DNA of 64,000 nt from Saccharopolyspora endophytica (GCF_018070075.1 NZ_JAGPXE010000016.1:1-64000); one strand, 5' to 3'. Shown: positions 47,201 through 55,842, numbered from the stretch's first letter. Numbers and translations are program-made. Notes: generated from the sequence alone by a model not told the origin.

Positions 47201-48241
47201 ATGTCCGCCACCCCCGGCACCCACATGAAGCACGAGATCGGCCAGCAGCCCGCGATCTTCGCGGACCTGCTGGCCGCGCAGGAGCAGTTCGCCGAGGTCG
47301 CGGCGGTCATCGCCGAGCGCCGTCCGCGGTTCGCGCTGCTCGCGGCGCGCGGCTCCAGCGACCACGCCGCGCTGTACGCGAAGTACCTGATCGAGGTGCT
47401 CCTGCAACTGCCCGTCGGCCTGACCTCACCCTCGACCACCACGCTCTACGGCGCACGTCCGGACCTCACCGACGTGCTGCTGCTGACCGTCAGCCAGAGC
47501 GGCGGCTCGCCCGATCTGGTCGCGGTCACCGAGTCCGGCCGGGCCAGCGGCGCGCTCACCGTCGCGGTCACCAACACCACGGACTCCCCGCTCGCCTCGG
47601 CCGCCGAGCTGTCGCTGAACATCCGAGCCGGGGCGGAGCAGGCGGTCGCCGCCACCAAGACCTACAGCGCCACGCTGCTGGCGTTGTACCTGCTCATCGA
47701 TGCCATTCGCGGCGGACGTGCCGCCCTGGCCCGAACCCTCCCGGACCTCGCGGCCACCACGCTCGCCGACCCGGCCGACCCGGTCGAGGAGGCCGTGCAG
47801 CGGTACCGCTTCGCCGGCCGGATGGTCACCACCGGACGCGGGTACTCGCTGGCCACCGCGCACGAGACCGCGCTGAAGCTGGCCGAGACCAGCTACCTGT
47901 CGGCCCGCTCCTACAGCGGCGCGGACCTGCTGCACGGCCCCGTCGCCGCCATCGACGCCGAGACCGCGGTGCTCGCGCTGTGCAGCGCGGGCCTGGGCGG
48001 CGAGTCGACGCGCGAGGTCGTCGAAGCCGTGCACCAGCGCGGAGCCGACATCTGCGCGATCGGCTCGGCGGCGTCGAAAACCCCGGCCGCGCACCGGATC
48101 CCGGTCCCGGAGTCGGCCGAGGAGATCGCTCCGATCCTGGAGATCCTGCCCGCCCAGCAGCTGGCCCTGGGCCTGGCGCTGGCCAGGGGCATCGACCCCG
48201 ACAACCCCCGCGGCCTGCAGAAGGTCACCAAGACGACGTGA
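47201..48241 (+). CDS. SIS domain amino-sugar phosphate enzyme (NagB-II/GlmS-like)
   Basis: A 346-residue protein with two SIS sugar isomerase domains: LLAARGSSDHAALYAKYLIE, SQSGGSPDLV, AATKTYSATLLALY, then GRGYSLATAHETALKLAETSY and EILPAQQLALGLALARGIDPDNPRGLQKVTKT. It corresponds to the isomerase half of GlmS without the glutaminase domain, a form often acting as a GlcN-6-P deaminase (NagB-II). With dasR and a GlcNAc kinase nearby, catabolism of GlcN-6-P is the likely role. ATG at 47201 chosen; ATG 47225 is possible. Confidence 0.85.
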   Translation: MSATPGTHMKHEIGQQPAIFADLLAAQEQFAEVAAVIAERRPRFALLAARGSSDHAALYAKYLIEVLLQLPVGLTSPSTTTLYGARPDLTDVLLLTVSQSGGSPDLVAVTESGRASGALTVAVTNTTDSPLASAAELSLNIRAGAEQAVAATKTYSATLLALYLLIDAIRGGRAALARTLPDLAATTLADPADPVEEAVQRYRFAGRMVTTGRGYSLATAHETALKLAETSYLSARSYSGADLLHGPVAAIDAETAVLALCSAGLGGESTREVVEAVHQRGADICAIGSAASKTPAAHRIPVPESAEEIAPILEILPAQQLALGLALARGIDPDNPRGLQKVTKTT

Positions 48242-48245
48242 GAGG

Positions 48246-49088
48246 TCAGAGGTTGTAGATCTCGCGGGCGGTGGTGTCGAAGACCGCCGCCCGCTCCGCA
48301 TCGCTGAGCCCGGCGGTCAGGTCCTTGGCCACGCCGAGGACCTCGGCGTAGGAAGCGGCGAGCAGGCAGACCGGCCAGTCGGAGCCGAACATGATCCGGC
48401 TCGGCCCGAACGCCTCCAGCACCACCTCGGCGTAGGCACGCAGCCGGGACGGGTCCGGTTGCGCCGCCCAGTCGTCCTGCGTGACCAGGCCGGACAGCTT
48501 GCAGACGACGTTCGGGTGCGCGGCGAGCGCGCGGATCCGGCTCGCCCACGGTTCGAGCTCTCCCGCGGCCACGTCCGGTTTCGCGCAGTGGTCGAGCACG
48601 AACGTCATCTGCGGGAACTGCCCGGCGGCCTTGATCGCGGCGGGCAGCTGGTGCGGGCGGACGAGCAGCTCGTAGAGCAGCCCGGAGTCCTCCACCGCGC
48701 CGAGCCCGGCAAGCACGTCGGGCCTGATCAGCCAGTCCGGGTCGGGCTCGTCCTCGACCTGGTGCCGGATGCCGCGCAGCCAGCCGCCGGAGGGATGGGT
48801 CTGCAACCGGCCGATCCGCTCGCGGGCGTCCTTGGCGGTGAGGTCGACCCAGCCGACGACCGCGGCCACCCGGTCGACGGTCTCGGCCAACACCAGCATC
48901 TCGGGGGTCTCGTCCGGATCGGCGACCGTCTGCACCAGCACGGTCGCGTCCACCGAGGTTCCCCGCATCGCGGCCTGCAGGTCAGCCGGGCGGAAGTCGC
49001 AGCGCAGCGGATCCATCTCCGGGCCGGTCATCCAAGGCTGGTCGCGGACGTCGAGATCCCACAGGTGATGGTGGGTGTCCACGGTCAT
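48246..49088 (-). CDS. Amidohydrolase-2 family hydrolase (lactonase-like)
   Basis: A 280-residue metal-dependent hydrolase of the COG3618 group (TIM barrel). N-terminal DTHHHLWDL metal motif, then WLRGIRHQVED, FVLDHCAKPD and MFGSDWPVC at the C-terminal ligand Asp. Relatives act on sugar lactones such as fuconolactone or on pyrone dicarboxylate. ATG at 49088 follows GGAGG. It converges with the SIS gene (4-nt gap) and is divergent from the GlcNAc kinase. A sugar-lactone role fits the setting but is inferred. Confidence 0.85.
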   Translation of the reverse strand: MTVDTHHHLWDLDVRDQPWMTGPEMDPLRCDFRPADLQAAMRGTSVDATVLVQTVADPDETPEMLVLAETVDRVAAVVGWVDLTAKDARERIGRLQTHPSGGWLRGIRHQVEDEPDPDWLIRPDVLAGLGAVEDSGLLYELLVRPHQLPAAIKAAGQFPQMTFVLDHCAKPDVAAGELEPWASRIRALAAHPNVVCKLSGLVTQDDWAAQPDPSRLRAYAEVVLEAFGPSRIMFGSDWPVCLLAASYAEVLGVAKDLTAGLSDAERAAVFDTTAREIYNL

Positions 49089-49287
49089 CGAGCGCCTCCG
49101 CGAATGTCCACATCGGACTGAACGCGGCAGGCGCTCGTACAGGCGTCGCCCATGTTTTCTCTTCTCCCCGACGGATGAAACGACGTGTCGATGTATATCG
49201 GCTCTCCGCGTCGGAGACCAGGGCTCGAATTGGCCACTTCCCGTCGCGGCGCCCGCCGATCGCGCCGCGCGAGAGTACAAAGAGCGC

Positions 49288-50229
49288 ATGCACGGTGATG
49301 ACACGGCCCTCGTCCTCGGTCTGGATGTCGGCGGCACCAGCAGCCGCGCGCTGGTCAGCGACCTGACCGGCCGCGTGCTGGGCACCGGTGAAGCCGCGGG
49401 CGGCAACCCGAACTCGCACCCCGCGCCCGACGCGGTCGCGCAGATGGCCGGCGCCGCCCGCGACGCGCTGGGCGGCCACGACCCGGCTGCGGTGCGCGGA
49501 TGCGTGCTCGGCATGGCCGGGGTGAGCAAGATGGCCGATCCCGCGTTCGGCGAGTTCTTCCGCAGCGAGTGGGCCCGGCTCGGGTTGGGCTGCGAGACCA
49601 CGCCGGTCAGCGACGGCGTGGTCGCCTTCGCCGCGGGGACCCCGGAACCGACGGGCACGGTGCTCATCGCCGGCACCGGCGCGGTCGCCGAACGCGTCGA
49701 GGACCACCGCACCGCGGGCACCATCGGCGGCTGGGGGTGGTTGCTGGGCGACGAGGGTTCGGCCTACTGGCTGGGCCGCGAAGCCGTGCGCGCCACCCTG
49801 CGCGCGCTGGAGCGCGGTGCCCCGGTGGAGGGGCTGGTCGAGGCGGTGTGCGGTCACCTCGGCGTCGCTCCGGAGCGCAAGGCGGTGATCACGGCGGCCA
49901 ACGCGAGCAAACCGATCCACCTCGCCGAGCTCGCACCGCTGGTCACGGGCGCGGAGGACGACGCGGCCGAGGACATCGTGCACCGCGCCGCCGTCCTGCT
50001 GGCCGACACCGCGGCGACGGCCCGACCCGATCAGCACTCCCCGGTGGTCCTGGCCGGTGGTCTCCTCCACCCGGACAACCGCATCGGTCAGGCGCTGCGC
50101 GCCGAGCTCGAAGCCCGCTCCTGGCCGGAACCCCGCACCGCAGGCCCCGGTGCAGCAGCCGCAGCCTGGCTAGCCGCCCTCCCCCTCACCCAAGACCCGA
50201 ACTCCCTGCACAAAACCCTCCTCCCCTGA
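49288..50229 (+). CDS. N-acetylglucosamine kinase-like protein (BadF/BadG/NagK)
   Basis: A 313-residue ASKHA-fold kinase. Phosphate 1 motif LGLDVGGTSSRALV, the substrate-loop VSDGVVAF, LIAGTGAVAERV (phosphate 2), GGWGWLLGDEGSAYWLG and VVLAGGLLHPD (adenosine) all fit the eukaryote-like GlcNAc kinase family. It would make GlcNAc-6-P from GlcNAc. ATG at 49288. With dasR, the SIS enzyme and the distant GH84 lipoprotein it forms a GlcNAc-use set; no nagA deacetylase is in the window. Confidence 0.85.
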   Translation: MHGDDTALVLGLDVGGTSSRALVSDLTGRVLGTGEAAGGNPNSHPAPDAVAQMAGAARDALGGHDPAAVRGCVLGMAGVSKMADPAFGEFFRSEWARLGLGCETTPVSDGVVAFAAGTPEPTGTVLIAGTGAVAERVEDHRTAGTIGGWGWLLGDEGSAYWLGREAVRATLRALERGAPVEGLVEAVCGHLGVAPERKAVITAANASKPIHLAELAPLVTGAEDDAAEDIVHRAAVLLADTAATARPDQHSPVVLAGGLLHPDNRIGQALRAELEARSWPEPRTAGPGAAAAAWLAALPLTQDPNSLHKTLLP

Positions 50230-50240
50230 CCCCACCGGAT

Positions 50241-50322
50241 TTCCACTGGAGTCCGGGACCCGTTTTCCACTGAAATCCGGTCCCGGACACTGAAATCGGG
50301 GGTTGGAGTTCCGCTGAAATCG
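50241..50322. repeat. Dispersed repeat family A, third locus
   Basis: TTCCACTG-type units start at 50241 and 50265 (24 nt apart), then a shortened one whose core CACTGAAA is at 50288, and TTCCGCTGAAA at 50309. It fills the gap between the convergent kinase and dapA genes. Confidence 0.85.
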
Positions 50323-50324
50323 GG

Positions 50325-51167
50325 TCAGGAGAGGCCGACCTCGGTGAGGGCGTTGCGGATGACCTGGAGTTCGGACTCGTCCGCCTCGACCAGGGGGAGG
50401 CGGGGGGCTCCCACCTCGTGACCGAGGAGGTTGAGGGCCGCCTTGACCGGGATGGGGTTGGTGGTGACGCCCAGAGCCGAGTAGAGCGGCTTGAGGGAGG
50501 CGTCGATCTCGGCGCGGCGGGCCGGGTCGGTGACCATCTGCTTCATCTGCGGGCCGACCAGGTGGCTGGCGACGAGGATGCCGCCGACGGCGCCCAGGTC
50601 CAGGGCCTGCGCGAAGCCGTCGTCGTTGCCCGCGTAGAGGCCGAGGCCGTCGATCTGCGCCAGGGCGTCGTTGTCGGCCTGCTTGACGTAGTCGAGGTTG
50701 TCGATCTGGCCGAGCTCGGCGAGCAGGTCGTTGTCGAGCGACAGGCCGATCCGCGACGGGACGTTGTAGAGCACCACCGGCTTGTCGGTGGCCTTGCCGA
50801 TCTCGGTGAAGTGCCGGACGAGCCCGCGCCGGTTGGGCTTGTTGTAGTACGGGGTCACCGACAGGATGCCGTCGGCGCCGATCTCGGTGACGCGCTCGGT
50901 CATCCAGCAGGCGTGCGCGGTGTTGTTGGAGCCGGTCGAGGCGATCACCGTGACGCCCTCGGGGCGTTCACCGACGGCCAGCTCCACCAGCCGCAGGTGC
51001 TCGGCGTCCGACAGCGTCGGCGCCTCGCCGGTGGTGCCGCACACCACGACACCGTCGGAGCCGTTGGCCAACAGGTGCCGGAACAGGTTCAGGAACGCTT
51101 CTTCGTCGACCTTCTGCCGGTCGTCGAACGGGGTCACGATCGCGGTGATCACGCTGCCGAGAGACAT
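50325..51167 (-). CDS. dapA: 4-Hydroxy-tetrahydrodipicolinate synthase-like (DapA)
   Basis: A 280-residue TIM-barrel aldolase of the DapA family condensing pyruvate with aspartate semialdehyde in lysine/DAP synthesis. GTTGEAPTL, TPYYNKP and VLYNVPSRIG (catalytic Tyr region) are present, and the Schiff-base Lys is in LDYVKQADND. The Lys context is less canonical than the usual IKEASGD, so a DapA paralogue acting on another keto acid cannot be excluded. ATG at 51167 without a clear ribosome-binding site; followed upstream by the DUF3159 gene. Confidence 0.87.
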   Translation of the reverse strand: MSLGSVITAIVTPFDDRQKVDEEAFLNLFRHLLANGSDGVVVCGTTGEAPTLSDAEHLRLVELAVGERPEGVTVIASTGSNNTAHACWMTERVTEIGADGILSVTPYYNKPNRRGLVRHFTEIGKATDKPVVLYNVPSRIGLSLDNDLLAELGQIDNLDYVKQADNDALAQIDGLGLYAGNDDGFAQALDLGAVGGILVASHLVGPQMKQMVTDPARRAEIDASLKPLYSALGVTTNPIPVKAALNLLGHEVGAPRLPLVEADESELQVIRNALTEVGLS

Positions 51168-51198
51168 GAGCGCATTGTGCGCCCGCGCCTCGGAGGTG

Positions 51199-51861
51199 TC
51201 ACATCGCGGGCTCCCTCGGATGGCGCATGCCCGGGTGGTCGTCGGGCAGCGAGCGGCGCAGCACCCACCAGCTCGCCGCGATGCACACCGCCACCAGCGG
51301 CCAGGTCAGCACGACCTGCGCGATGGTCAGCGCCCCGGTGGCCCCGGCCAGCCACAGCGGGATGAACACGACCAGCCGCACCACGTACTGGCCGACCCAC
51401 ACCCAGCTCGCCCGGCTGTAGGCACGCATCAGATCGGGGTCGCGCCGCCACTTGCGGCCCTGCCGCAGGGCGACGCCGACGACCACGCCCAGCAGCGGCC
51501 AGCGGATCGCGATGCTGGTCATCCAGGCCAGCGCGCTCAGCGCGTTGCTGGCCAGTCGGGGCAGGAAGAAGTCGGCGGCGTCGCCGGTGCGGATCGCGAT
51601 GAGCGCTCCCAGCATCACCGCCAGCAAGCTGATCAGGACCGCGAGCGGGCGAGCGCCCTTGCGGAGCCGGCAGCCGCCGAGGACGGCACCGACCACCACG
51701 GCCGCCGCGCTGCCGATCACGATCGACTCGCCGCCGAAGAACCAGCCGGCACCGAAGGCGACCGGCGGCAGGCTCGCGTCGATCGCGCTGCTGCGCCCGC
51801 CGAGCAACCGCATGAACGAATCGCGATCGTCCCGGCCCGTGTCCGTCTGCCCCTGCGTCAC
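51199..51861 (-). CDS. DUF3159 membrane protein
   Basis: A 220-residue integral membrane protein with about five to six transmembrane helices and the DUF3159 pattern (LLGGRSSAIDASLPPVAFGAGWF at the start, RPLAVLISLLAVMLGALIAIRTG, SRASWVWVGQYVVRLVVFIPLW). Function unknown; family restricted to actinobacteria. GTG at 51861. It is upstream of dapA by 31 nt on the same strand, so likely co-transcribed. Confidence 0.87.
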   Translation of the reverse strand: MTQGQTDTGRDDRDSFMRLLGGRSSAIDASLPPVAFGAGWFFGGESIVIGSAAAVVVGAVLGGCRLRKGARPLAVLISLLAVMLGALIAIRTGDAADFFLPRLASNALSALAWMTSIAIRWPLLGVVVGVALRQGRKWRRDPDLMRAYSRASWVWVGQYVVRLVVFIPLWLAGATGALTIAQVVLTWPLVAVCIAASWWVLRRSLPDDHPGMRHPREPAM

Positions 51862-51948
51862 GACACTAAGCCTGCCCTAACTTCCGCGGGGGGCCAAACC
51901 CCGGCCTCATGACCGGGTGGCTCTCCCGGCGAAACGGTCACCCCACCT

Positions 51949-52674
51949 CTACCCGAGGCGGCGGGCTCGTTCCACCAGCGTCGCGATCTCCGCGGCGATC
52001 GTCGGCTTGTCGGCGGGCTGGCAGGCCACGGCGTCCTGGCCGTCGACCCGCTCGCCCCGCATCGCGTAGCGGCCCTGGTCGGTGTCGAACCAGATGAGGT
52101 TGGGCACGCGCGCCCGCCGGGCACCCGCGACGACGAAGTGACCGAAGCGGAACTTCGGCCTCGACGTCACCGCGCGCAGCTCGGGCAGGCCCTCGATGTC
52201 GGCGTCAGCGGGCATGCCGCCGCGCCGGTCGGCGACCGCGCGCAACGCGGGACCCGCGCCGACCGGGGCGTCCGGCAGCAGGTCGGCGGCGGTGCGCGGC
52301 AGGTCGCTCGGCGGAAGGAAGGTCATCCGCATCCCCCGGCCGTCGAAGATCCCGAGCACGCCGACCTCGCCGGTGGCCACCACGCGCGCGGCCAACCGGT
52401 GCCCGGCGCGGACGTCGAACAGCCCGGCCGCGGCGATCGACACCTCCGAGCTGCACAGCAGGTACAGCGCGTCCTCGACCTCGGGTTCCGGGCGCCCGTT
52501 GCGGGCCAGCCCCGCGGACTCCAACTCCTGCCACACCCGCTGGGCGACGACGTTGCGGTCCTCCGGGAGCTCCGCGATGCGCGGCAGCTCGAACGGGTAC
52601 TGCCGAACGGTGAGGTTCAGCTGCTCACCGAGCAGATCGACCGCGGGGGCCGACAAGGTGATCGTCTCAACCAT
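51949..52674 (-). CDS. ESX secretion-associated chaperone EspG
   Basis: A 241-residue EspG-family protein, the cytosolic chaperone that binds PE/PPE-type T7SS substrates. The pattern of an N-terminal LSAPAVDLLGEQLNL with a run of beta strands (RMTFLPPSDLPRTAADLLP, FRFGHFVVAGARRARVPNLIWFDTDQGRYA) and a C-terminal helix fits. ATG at 52674 (GTG 52677 adjacent). The proline-rich protein upstream, 92 bp away, is its likely partner. No EccC or EccB is in the window, so this is an orphan set or uses a distant ESX machine. Confidence 0.8.
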   Translation of the reverse strand: MVETITLSAPAVDLLGEQLNLTVRQYPFELPRIAELPEDRNVVAQRVWQELESAGLARNGRPEPEVEDALYLLCSSEVSIAAAGLFDVRAGHRLAARVVATGEVGVLGIFDGRGMRMTFLPPSDLPRTAADLLPDAPVGAGPALRAVADRRGGMPADADIEGLPELRAVTSRPKFRFGHFVVAGARRARVPNLIWFDTDQGRYAMRGERVDGQDAVACQPADKPTIAAEIATLVERARRLG

Positions 52675-52766
52675 CACAGCTCACATTTCGCGTCAGCGGT
52701 AGCCAGTGTTATCAGTGCGCCCCGGCCCGACCGGCCCGAAGGCCGGTTCGCCAGGGTTTCGCCGCG

Positions 52767-54326
52767 TCAGAAGTCCCGGAAGCTCGCCGGTGACTCGCCG
52801 AGCACCGGCGGTGCCACGAGACGGCCGCCGTCATCGTCGTCCCACAGCTCGTCGGCCTCGATGAGGAACTGCGGCACGGCGCCGCTGCCGGTCTCGCCCG
52901 GCTTGTAGCCGGAACCGGCGCGCAGGTCGTCGCCACCCTCGCGGCGCTCTTCCTTGAAGTCGTCCGCCGACCACGAGGTGTTGCGCCCGTACCCGGCGCG
53001 ACCCGTGCCGTTCGCCCAGGCACCGGCCGAGCCCATCGGGCCGAACCCGCCGTCGGCGCGTTCGTTGATCTTCGGCGTGCGCGCCGTCCTGCTCTTCGGA
53101 CGCTCCTGGTCCTGCTGGGGCGGTTCCGGTGGGCGCGGAGGCTCCGGCCGGCGCGGCGGTTGCTGCGCGACCGGCTGCTCGGGCTGCTGCGGAGCCGGCG
53201 GAGGCCCCGGTCGTGGCGGTGGTGCCATCGGCGGCGGGCCCTGCGGACGCGGCGGGCGCTGCTGCCCGCCGTTCGGCGGCGCGGGCGACCCCGCAGGTGG
53301 CGAGGGGTGCTGCGGAGGCGGAGGCCCGGCCGGGCGACCCGGTGGCGGGCCTGCCTGCGGCATCGGGCCGCTCGGCGGACCCGGCGGCGGGCCCTGCGGG
53401 CGCGGACCGCTCGGCGGGCCGACCGGTGGCATTCCCGCGGGCGGGCTCGGAGGCGGGCCGTCCGGGCGCTGGGCGGCGTCCGGACGCGGCGGTAACGACG
53501 CCTGCTCCGCGAAGGGCGCTTCCGGCGGCTCGGACATCGGAGGCTCAGGCCGCGGGGGCTGGGCTTCCGGCGGCTCGGGCATCGAGGGCTCGGGCGTCGG
53601 CGGGTGAGCCACCGGCTGCTCGGGCATCGGCGGCTCAGGCATGGGCGGCCGGGCCATCGGCGGGTGGGGCGGGCGTGGCGCCTCGACCGGTGGCGGTGCG
53701 TCGGAGACCTGCGGAACCGGACCGCTGGGCGGACCGTCGGTCAGCGGGCCGCGCAGGACTCCGTCGCGCACCTGCGGCTGCGGACCGCTGTCCGGAGCCG
53801 GATTCGGCGCGGGACGCGGGTTTTCGGCGGGCGGGAGCAGCGAACCGCTCAGGCTCGCGCTCTCCGGCCGGCCGTGGCGCGGTTCGTCGGGCTCCAGGGA
53901 ACCGGACATCTCGGCCGGTCGCGCCGGAGCGCCACCCAGATCGCCCGACAACGAGGGCAGACCGCCGGTGGACGGGCGCGAGGGTTCGGTGACGGGCCTG
54001 CTGGCCGGTCCGGACCCGCGCTGCTCCTGCTCGAAGCGGTCGGGGAGTTGTTCCGCCCGCTGCCAGAACGCGAACGGGTGCGGTTCGGCGGCGAGGGCGG
54101 CCATCTCGGAGCGCACGTCGAAGTGCCCCGGGCGCTGCGCCGGCGGAGCCGGGCGCGCGGGAGGTGCGGGCGGTGCGGGAGGCGGACCTCCGGGTCCGGC
54201 GTCGCTCAGCGAACCTCGCAGCGGCGGGTCCGCTCGGCGCCTGCCTCCCGGTTCCGGAGCTCGCCGGTTCGGTGCCTCGAAGCCCGCCGGCCCCGGCGCG
54301 GACGCCGGATTCTGCGGTGCCGTCAC
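52767..54326 (-). CDS. Proline-rich T7SS-associated protein
   Basis: A 519-residue low-complexity protein. Residues about 40-420 are dominated by Pro, Gly, Glu and Ala with many PPxP and PEPPMP repeats; the only ordered-looking parts are FDVRSEMAALAAEPHPFAFWQRAEQL (about 66-92) and the acidic C-terminus with EADELWDDDDGG and ESPASFRDF. Such proteins accompany espG and PPE-like genes. The opposite strand is also open, but the C-terminal composition and the GTG at 54326 with GGGGGA upstream support this strand. Cytoplasmic or secreted cannot be decided. Confidence 0.7.
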   Translation of the reverse strand: MTAPQNPASAPGPAGFEAPNRRAPEPGGRRRADPPLRGSLSDAGPGGPPPAPPAPPARPAPPAQRPGHFDVRSEMAALAAEPHPFAFWQRAEQLPDRFEQEQRGSGPASRPVTEPSRPSTGGLPSLSGDLGGAPARPAEMSGSLEPDEPRHGRPESASLSGSLLPPAENPRPAPNPAPDSGPQPQVRDGVLRGPLTDGPPSGPVPQVSDAPPPVEAPRPPHPPMARPPMPEPPMPEQPVAHPPTPEPSMPEPPEAQPPRPEPPMSEPPEAPFAEQASLPPRPDAAQRPDGPPPSPPAGMPPVGPPSGPRPQGPPPGPPSGPMPQAGPPPGRPAGPPPPQHPSPPAGSPAPPNGGQQRPPRPQGPPPMAPPPRPGPPPAPQQPEQPVAQQPPRRPEPPRPPEPPQQDQERPKSRTARTPKINERADGGFGPMGSAGAWANGTGRAGYGRNTSWSADDFKEERREGGDDLRAGSGYKPGETGSGAVPQFLIEADELWDDDDGGRLVAPPVLGESPASFRDF

Positions 54327-54809
54327 GATTCCCCCAGATCTGCAGGACGGTTGCGGAGACCGACGATCAGAGTCGCGGTCCTCGTGGAATCGACGCAATG
54401 CCCCATGTCGTCGTTCCCCATCAACCGGACACGACGACAAGCGCGCGAAACACCCGCTCCGGCGTCCTGCGAGCGGACGCGCGTCGAGCTGTGACCTGCA
54501 GCGATCGCGTCATCGTGAGCCCCCTTGTCACTTCTGTTACCGCCGAAGGACATTAGCAGCTGGCGTTCACCCGTATCGGTGTTTCCTGCCAAGATCCACC
54601 TTCTCGGCCGGTGACGAGCGGATACACCGCACATCAAGGAAGAGCATCGTTTCGGCAAAGTCAACAGACCAATCGGACATATTTTCTAGACTTGCCAGTG
54701 CCGTTTGTCACTTGGCGGGAACCTTCGGTGGCGTAGGTACGTTCCCGAGGGCCACTGTTGATTTCGCACCACCACGGGGTGCGGGGATGAGCAGGAGGGA
54801 CGAGTCGAA
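54327..54809. other. 483-bp divergent promoter region
   Basis: Sits between the proline-rich gene (minus) and the GDSL hydrolase (plus). GC is lower than in the coding DNA. A minus-strand frame is open from 54664 and ends in a GTGA overlap with the proline-rich gene start, but it has no strong start and no recognised family. I see no repeat or clear operator. Confidence 0.35.
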
Positions 54810-55592
54810 ATGGGATCGGGGCGCTGGGACAGCTTCGTCGCGCTGGGAGACAGCTTCACCGAAGGTCTGGCTGATGCCACTGCCGAGACCGACGTCTACC
54901 GGGGGTGGGCGGACCGGTTGGCGCTGCACATCGCCGAGCACGACCCGGATCTGCGCTACGCCAACCTGGCGGTGCGCGGGAAGCTGATCCGCCAGATCGT
55001 CACCGACCAGGTGCCGCAGGCCATCGAGCTCAAGCCGTCGCTGGTCGCGCTGACCGCGGGCGGCAACGACATCATCCGTCCGGGCAGCGACCCCGACCTG
55101 GTCGCGGCGCTGTTCGAGGACGCCGTGAGCCGGCTCCGCGCGGCCGGGGCCGACGTGCTGATCGGCACGGGTTTCGACACCGCGCGCACCCCGGTGCTCA
55201 AGCACGTGCGGGGCAAGGTCGGCACCTACAACTCGCACCTGCGCTCGATCGCCGACGCGCACGGCTGCTACGTCATGGACCTGTGGTCGATGCGGGTCCT
55301 GCAGGACCCGCGCGCGTGGTGCGAGGACCGGCTGCACCTGTCCGCCGACGGCCACCGCCGCGTCGCGCTGCGCGCCTGCGACACCCTCGGCCTGCCGACG
55401 TCGGAGGACTGGAACGAGCCCTGGCCGGACCTCGACGAGCGCAGCTGGCAGGAGCAGGCCGCCGAGGACATCAAGTGGGCCCGCGAGTACCTGGCCCCCT
55501 GGATCAGCCGCCGCCTCCGAGGGGTCTCCAGCGGAGACGGCCGCACGGCCAAACGCCCCTGCCTCGAAAAACTCCCGACGAACTGCGGCTAG
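54810..55592 (+). CDS. SGNH/GDSL family esterase
   Basis: A 260-residue hydrolase without signal peptide. Catalytic Ser is in VALGDSFTEGLA (block I), the oxyanion Gly and Asn in ANLAVRGK and TAGGNDII (blocks II and III), and the Asp-His pair in DRLHLSADGH (block V). The C-terminal 60 residues are Trp-rich and helical, typical of the actinobacterial subgroup. ATG at 54810 has AGGAGG 11 nt upstream. Substrate unknown. Confidence 0.9.
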   Translation: MGSGRWDSFVALGDSFTEGLADATAETDVYRGWADRLALHIAEHDPDLRYANLAVRGKLIRQIVTDQVPQAIELKPSLVALTAGGNDIIRPGSDPDLVAALFEDAVSRLRAAGADVLIGTGFDTARTPVLKHVRGKVGTYNSHLRSIADAHGCYVMDLWSMRVLQDPRAWCEDRLHLSADGHRRVALRACDTLGLPTSEDWNEPWPDLDERSWQEQAAEDIKWAREYLAPWISRRLRGVSSGDGRTAKRPCLEKLPTNCG

Positions 55593-55604
55593 AGAACACG
55601 AAAG

Positions 55605-55790
55605 ACCGTCAGGCAAGCACCGAAGGTGCTTCCTCCTTCACCACCTGAGCAGCTGGCACCGCCGGGGGTTCGCCAGCCGTGCTGTGGCGAGCACGCCGCG
55701 ACGCCGTGTAGTGGCATACATCAGGAGTGGCGCGCGGAGTCCACAGCGCGGCTCAGGTTCCCCCACCCGCACCGCCAAGCGGGACCACCA
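55605..55790 (+). ncRNA. Structured intergenic repeat, copy 3
   Basis: The 5' hairpin AAGCACC/GGTGCTT with a GAA triloop is at 55615-55631. The long stem pairs AGCCGTGCTGTGG (55675-55687) with CCACAGCGCGGCT (55741-55753) with one G-U. It shares CACCACCTGAGCAGCT with copy 1 and ACCGTCAGGCAAGC, CACCGCCGGGGGTTC and CAGGTTCCCCCACCCGCACC with copy 2. A hairpin at 55811-55842 follows after an A-rich stretch. It starts 13 nt past the GDSL hydrolase stop. Confidence 0.65.
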
Positions 55791-55810
55791 AGGGACAAAA
55801 GAAAAACAGA

Positions 55811-55842
55811 CGCTCGGGCGGCTCCCCCGAACCGTCCGAGCG
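55811..55842 (+). terminator. Hairpin after repeat copy 3
   Basis: CGCTCGGGCGG (55811-55821) pairs with CCGTCCGAGCG (55832-55842) with one G-U. It stands in the same relation to the structured repeat as the 26241-26288 hairpin does to copy 2. Confidence 0.65.

Noticed and set aside
54323..54664. Minus-strand small gene ending in a GTGA overlap with the proline-rich gene
   Set aside because: The overlap is suggestive, but there is no convincing ribosome-binding site at any internal Met and the translation has no recognisable fold.
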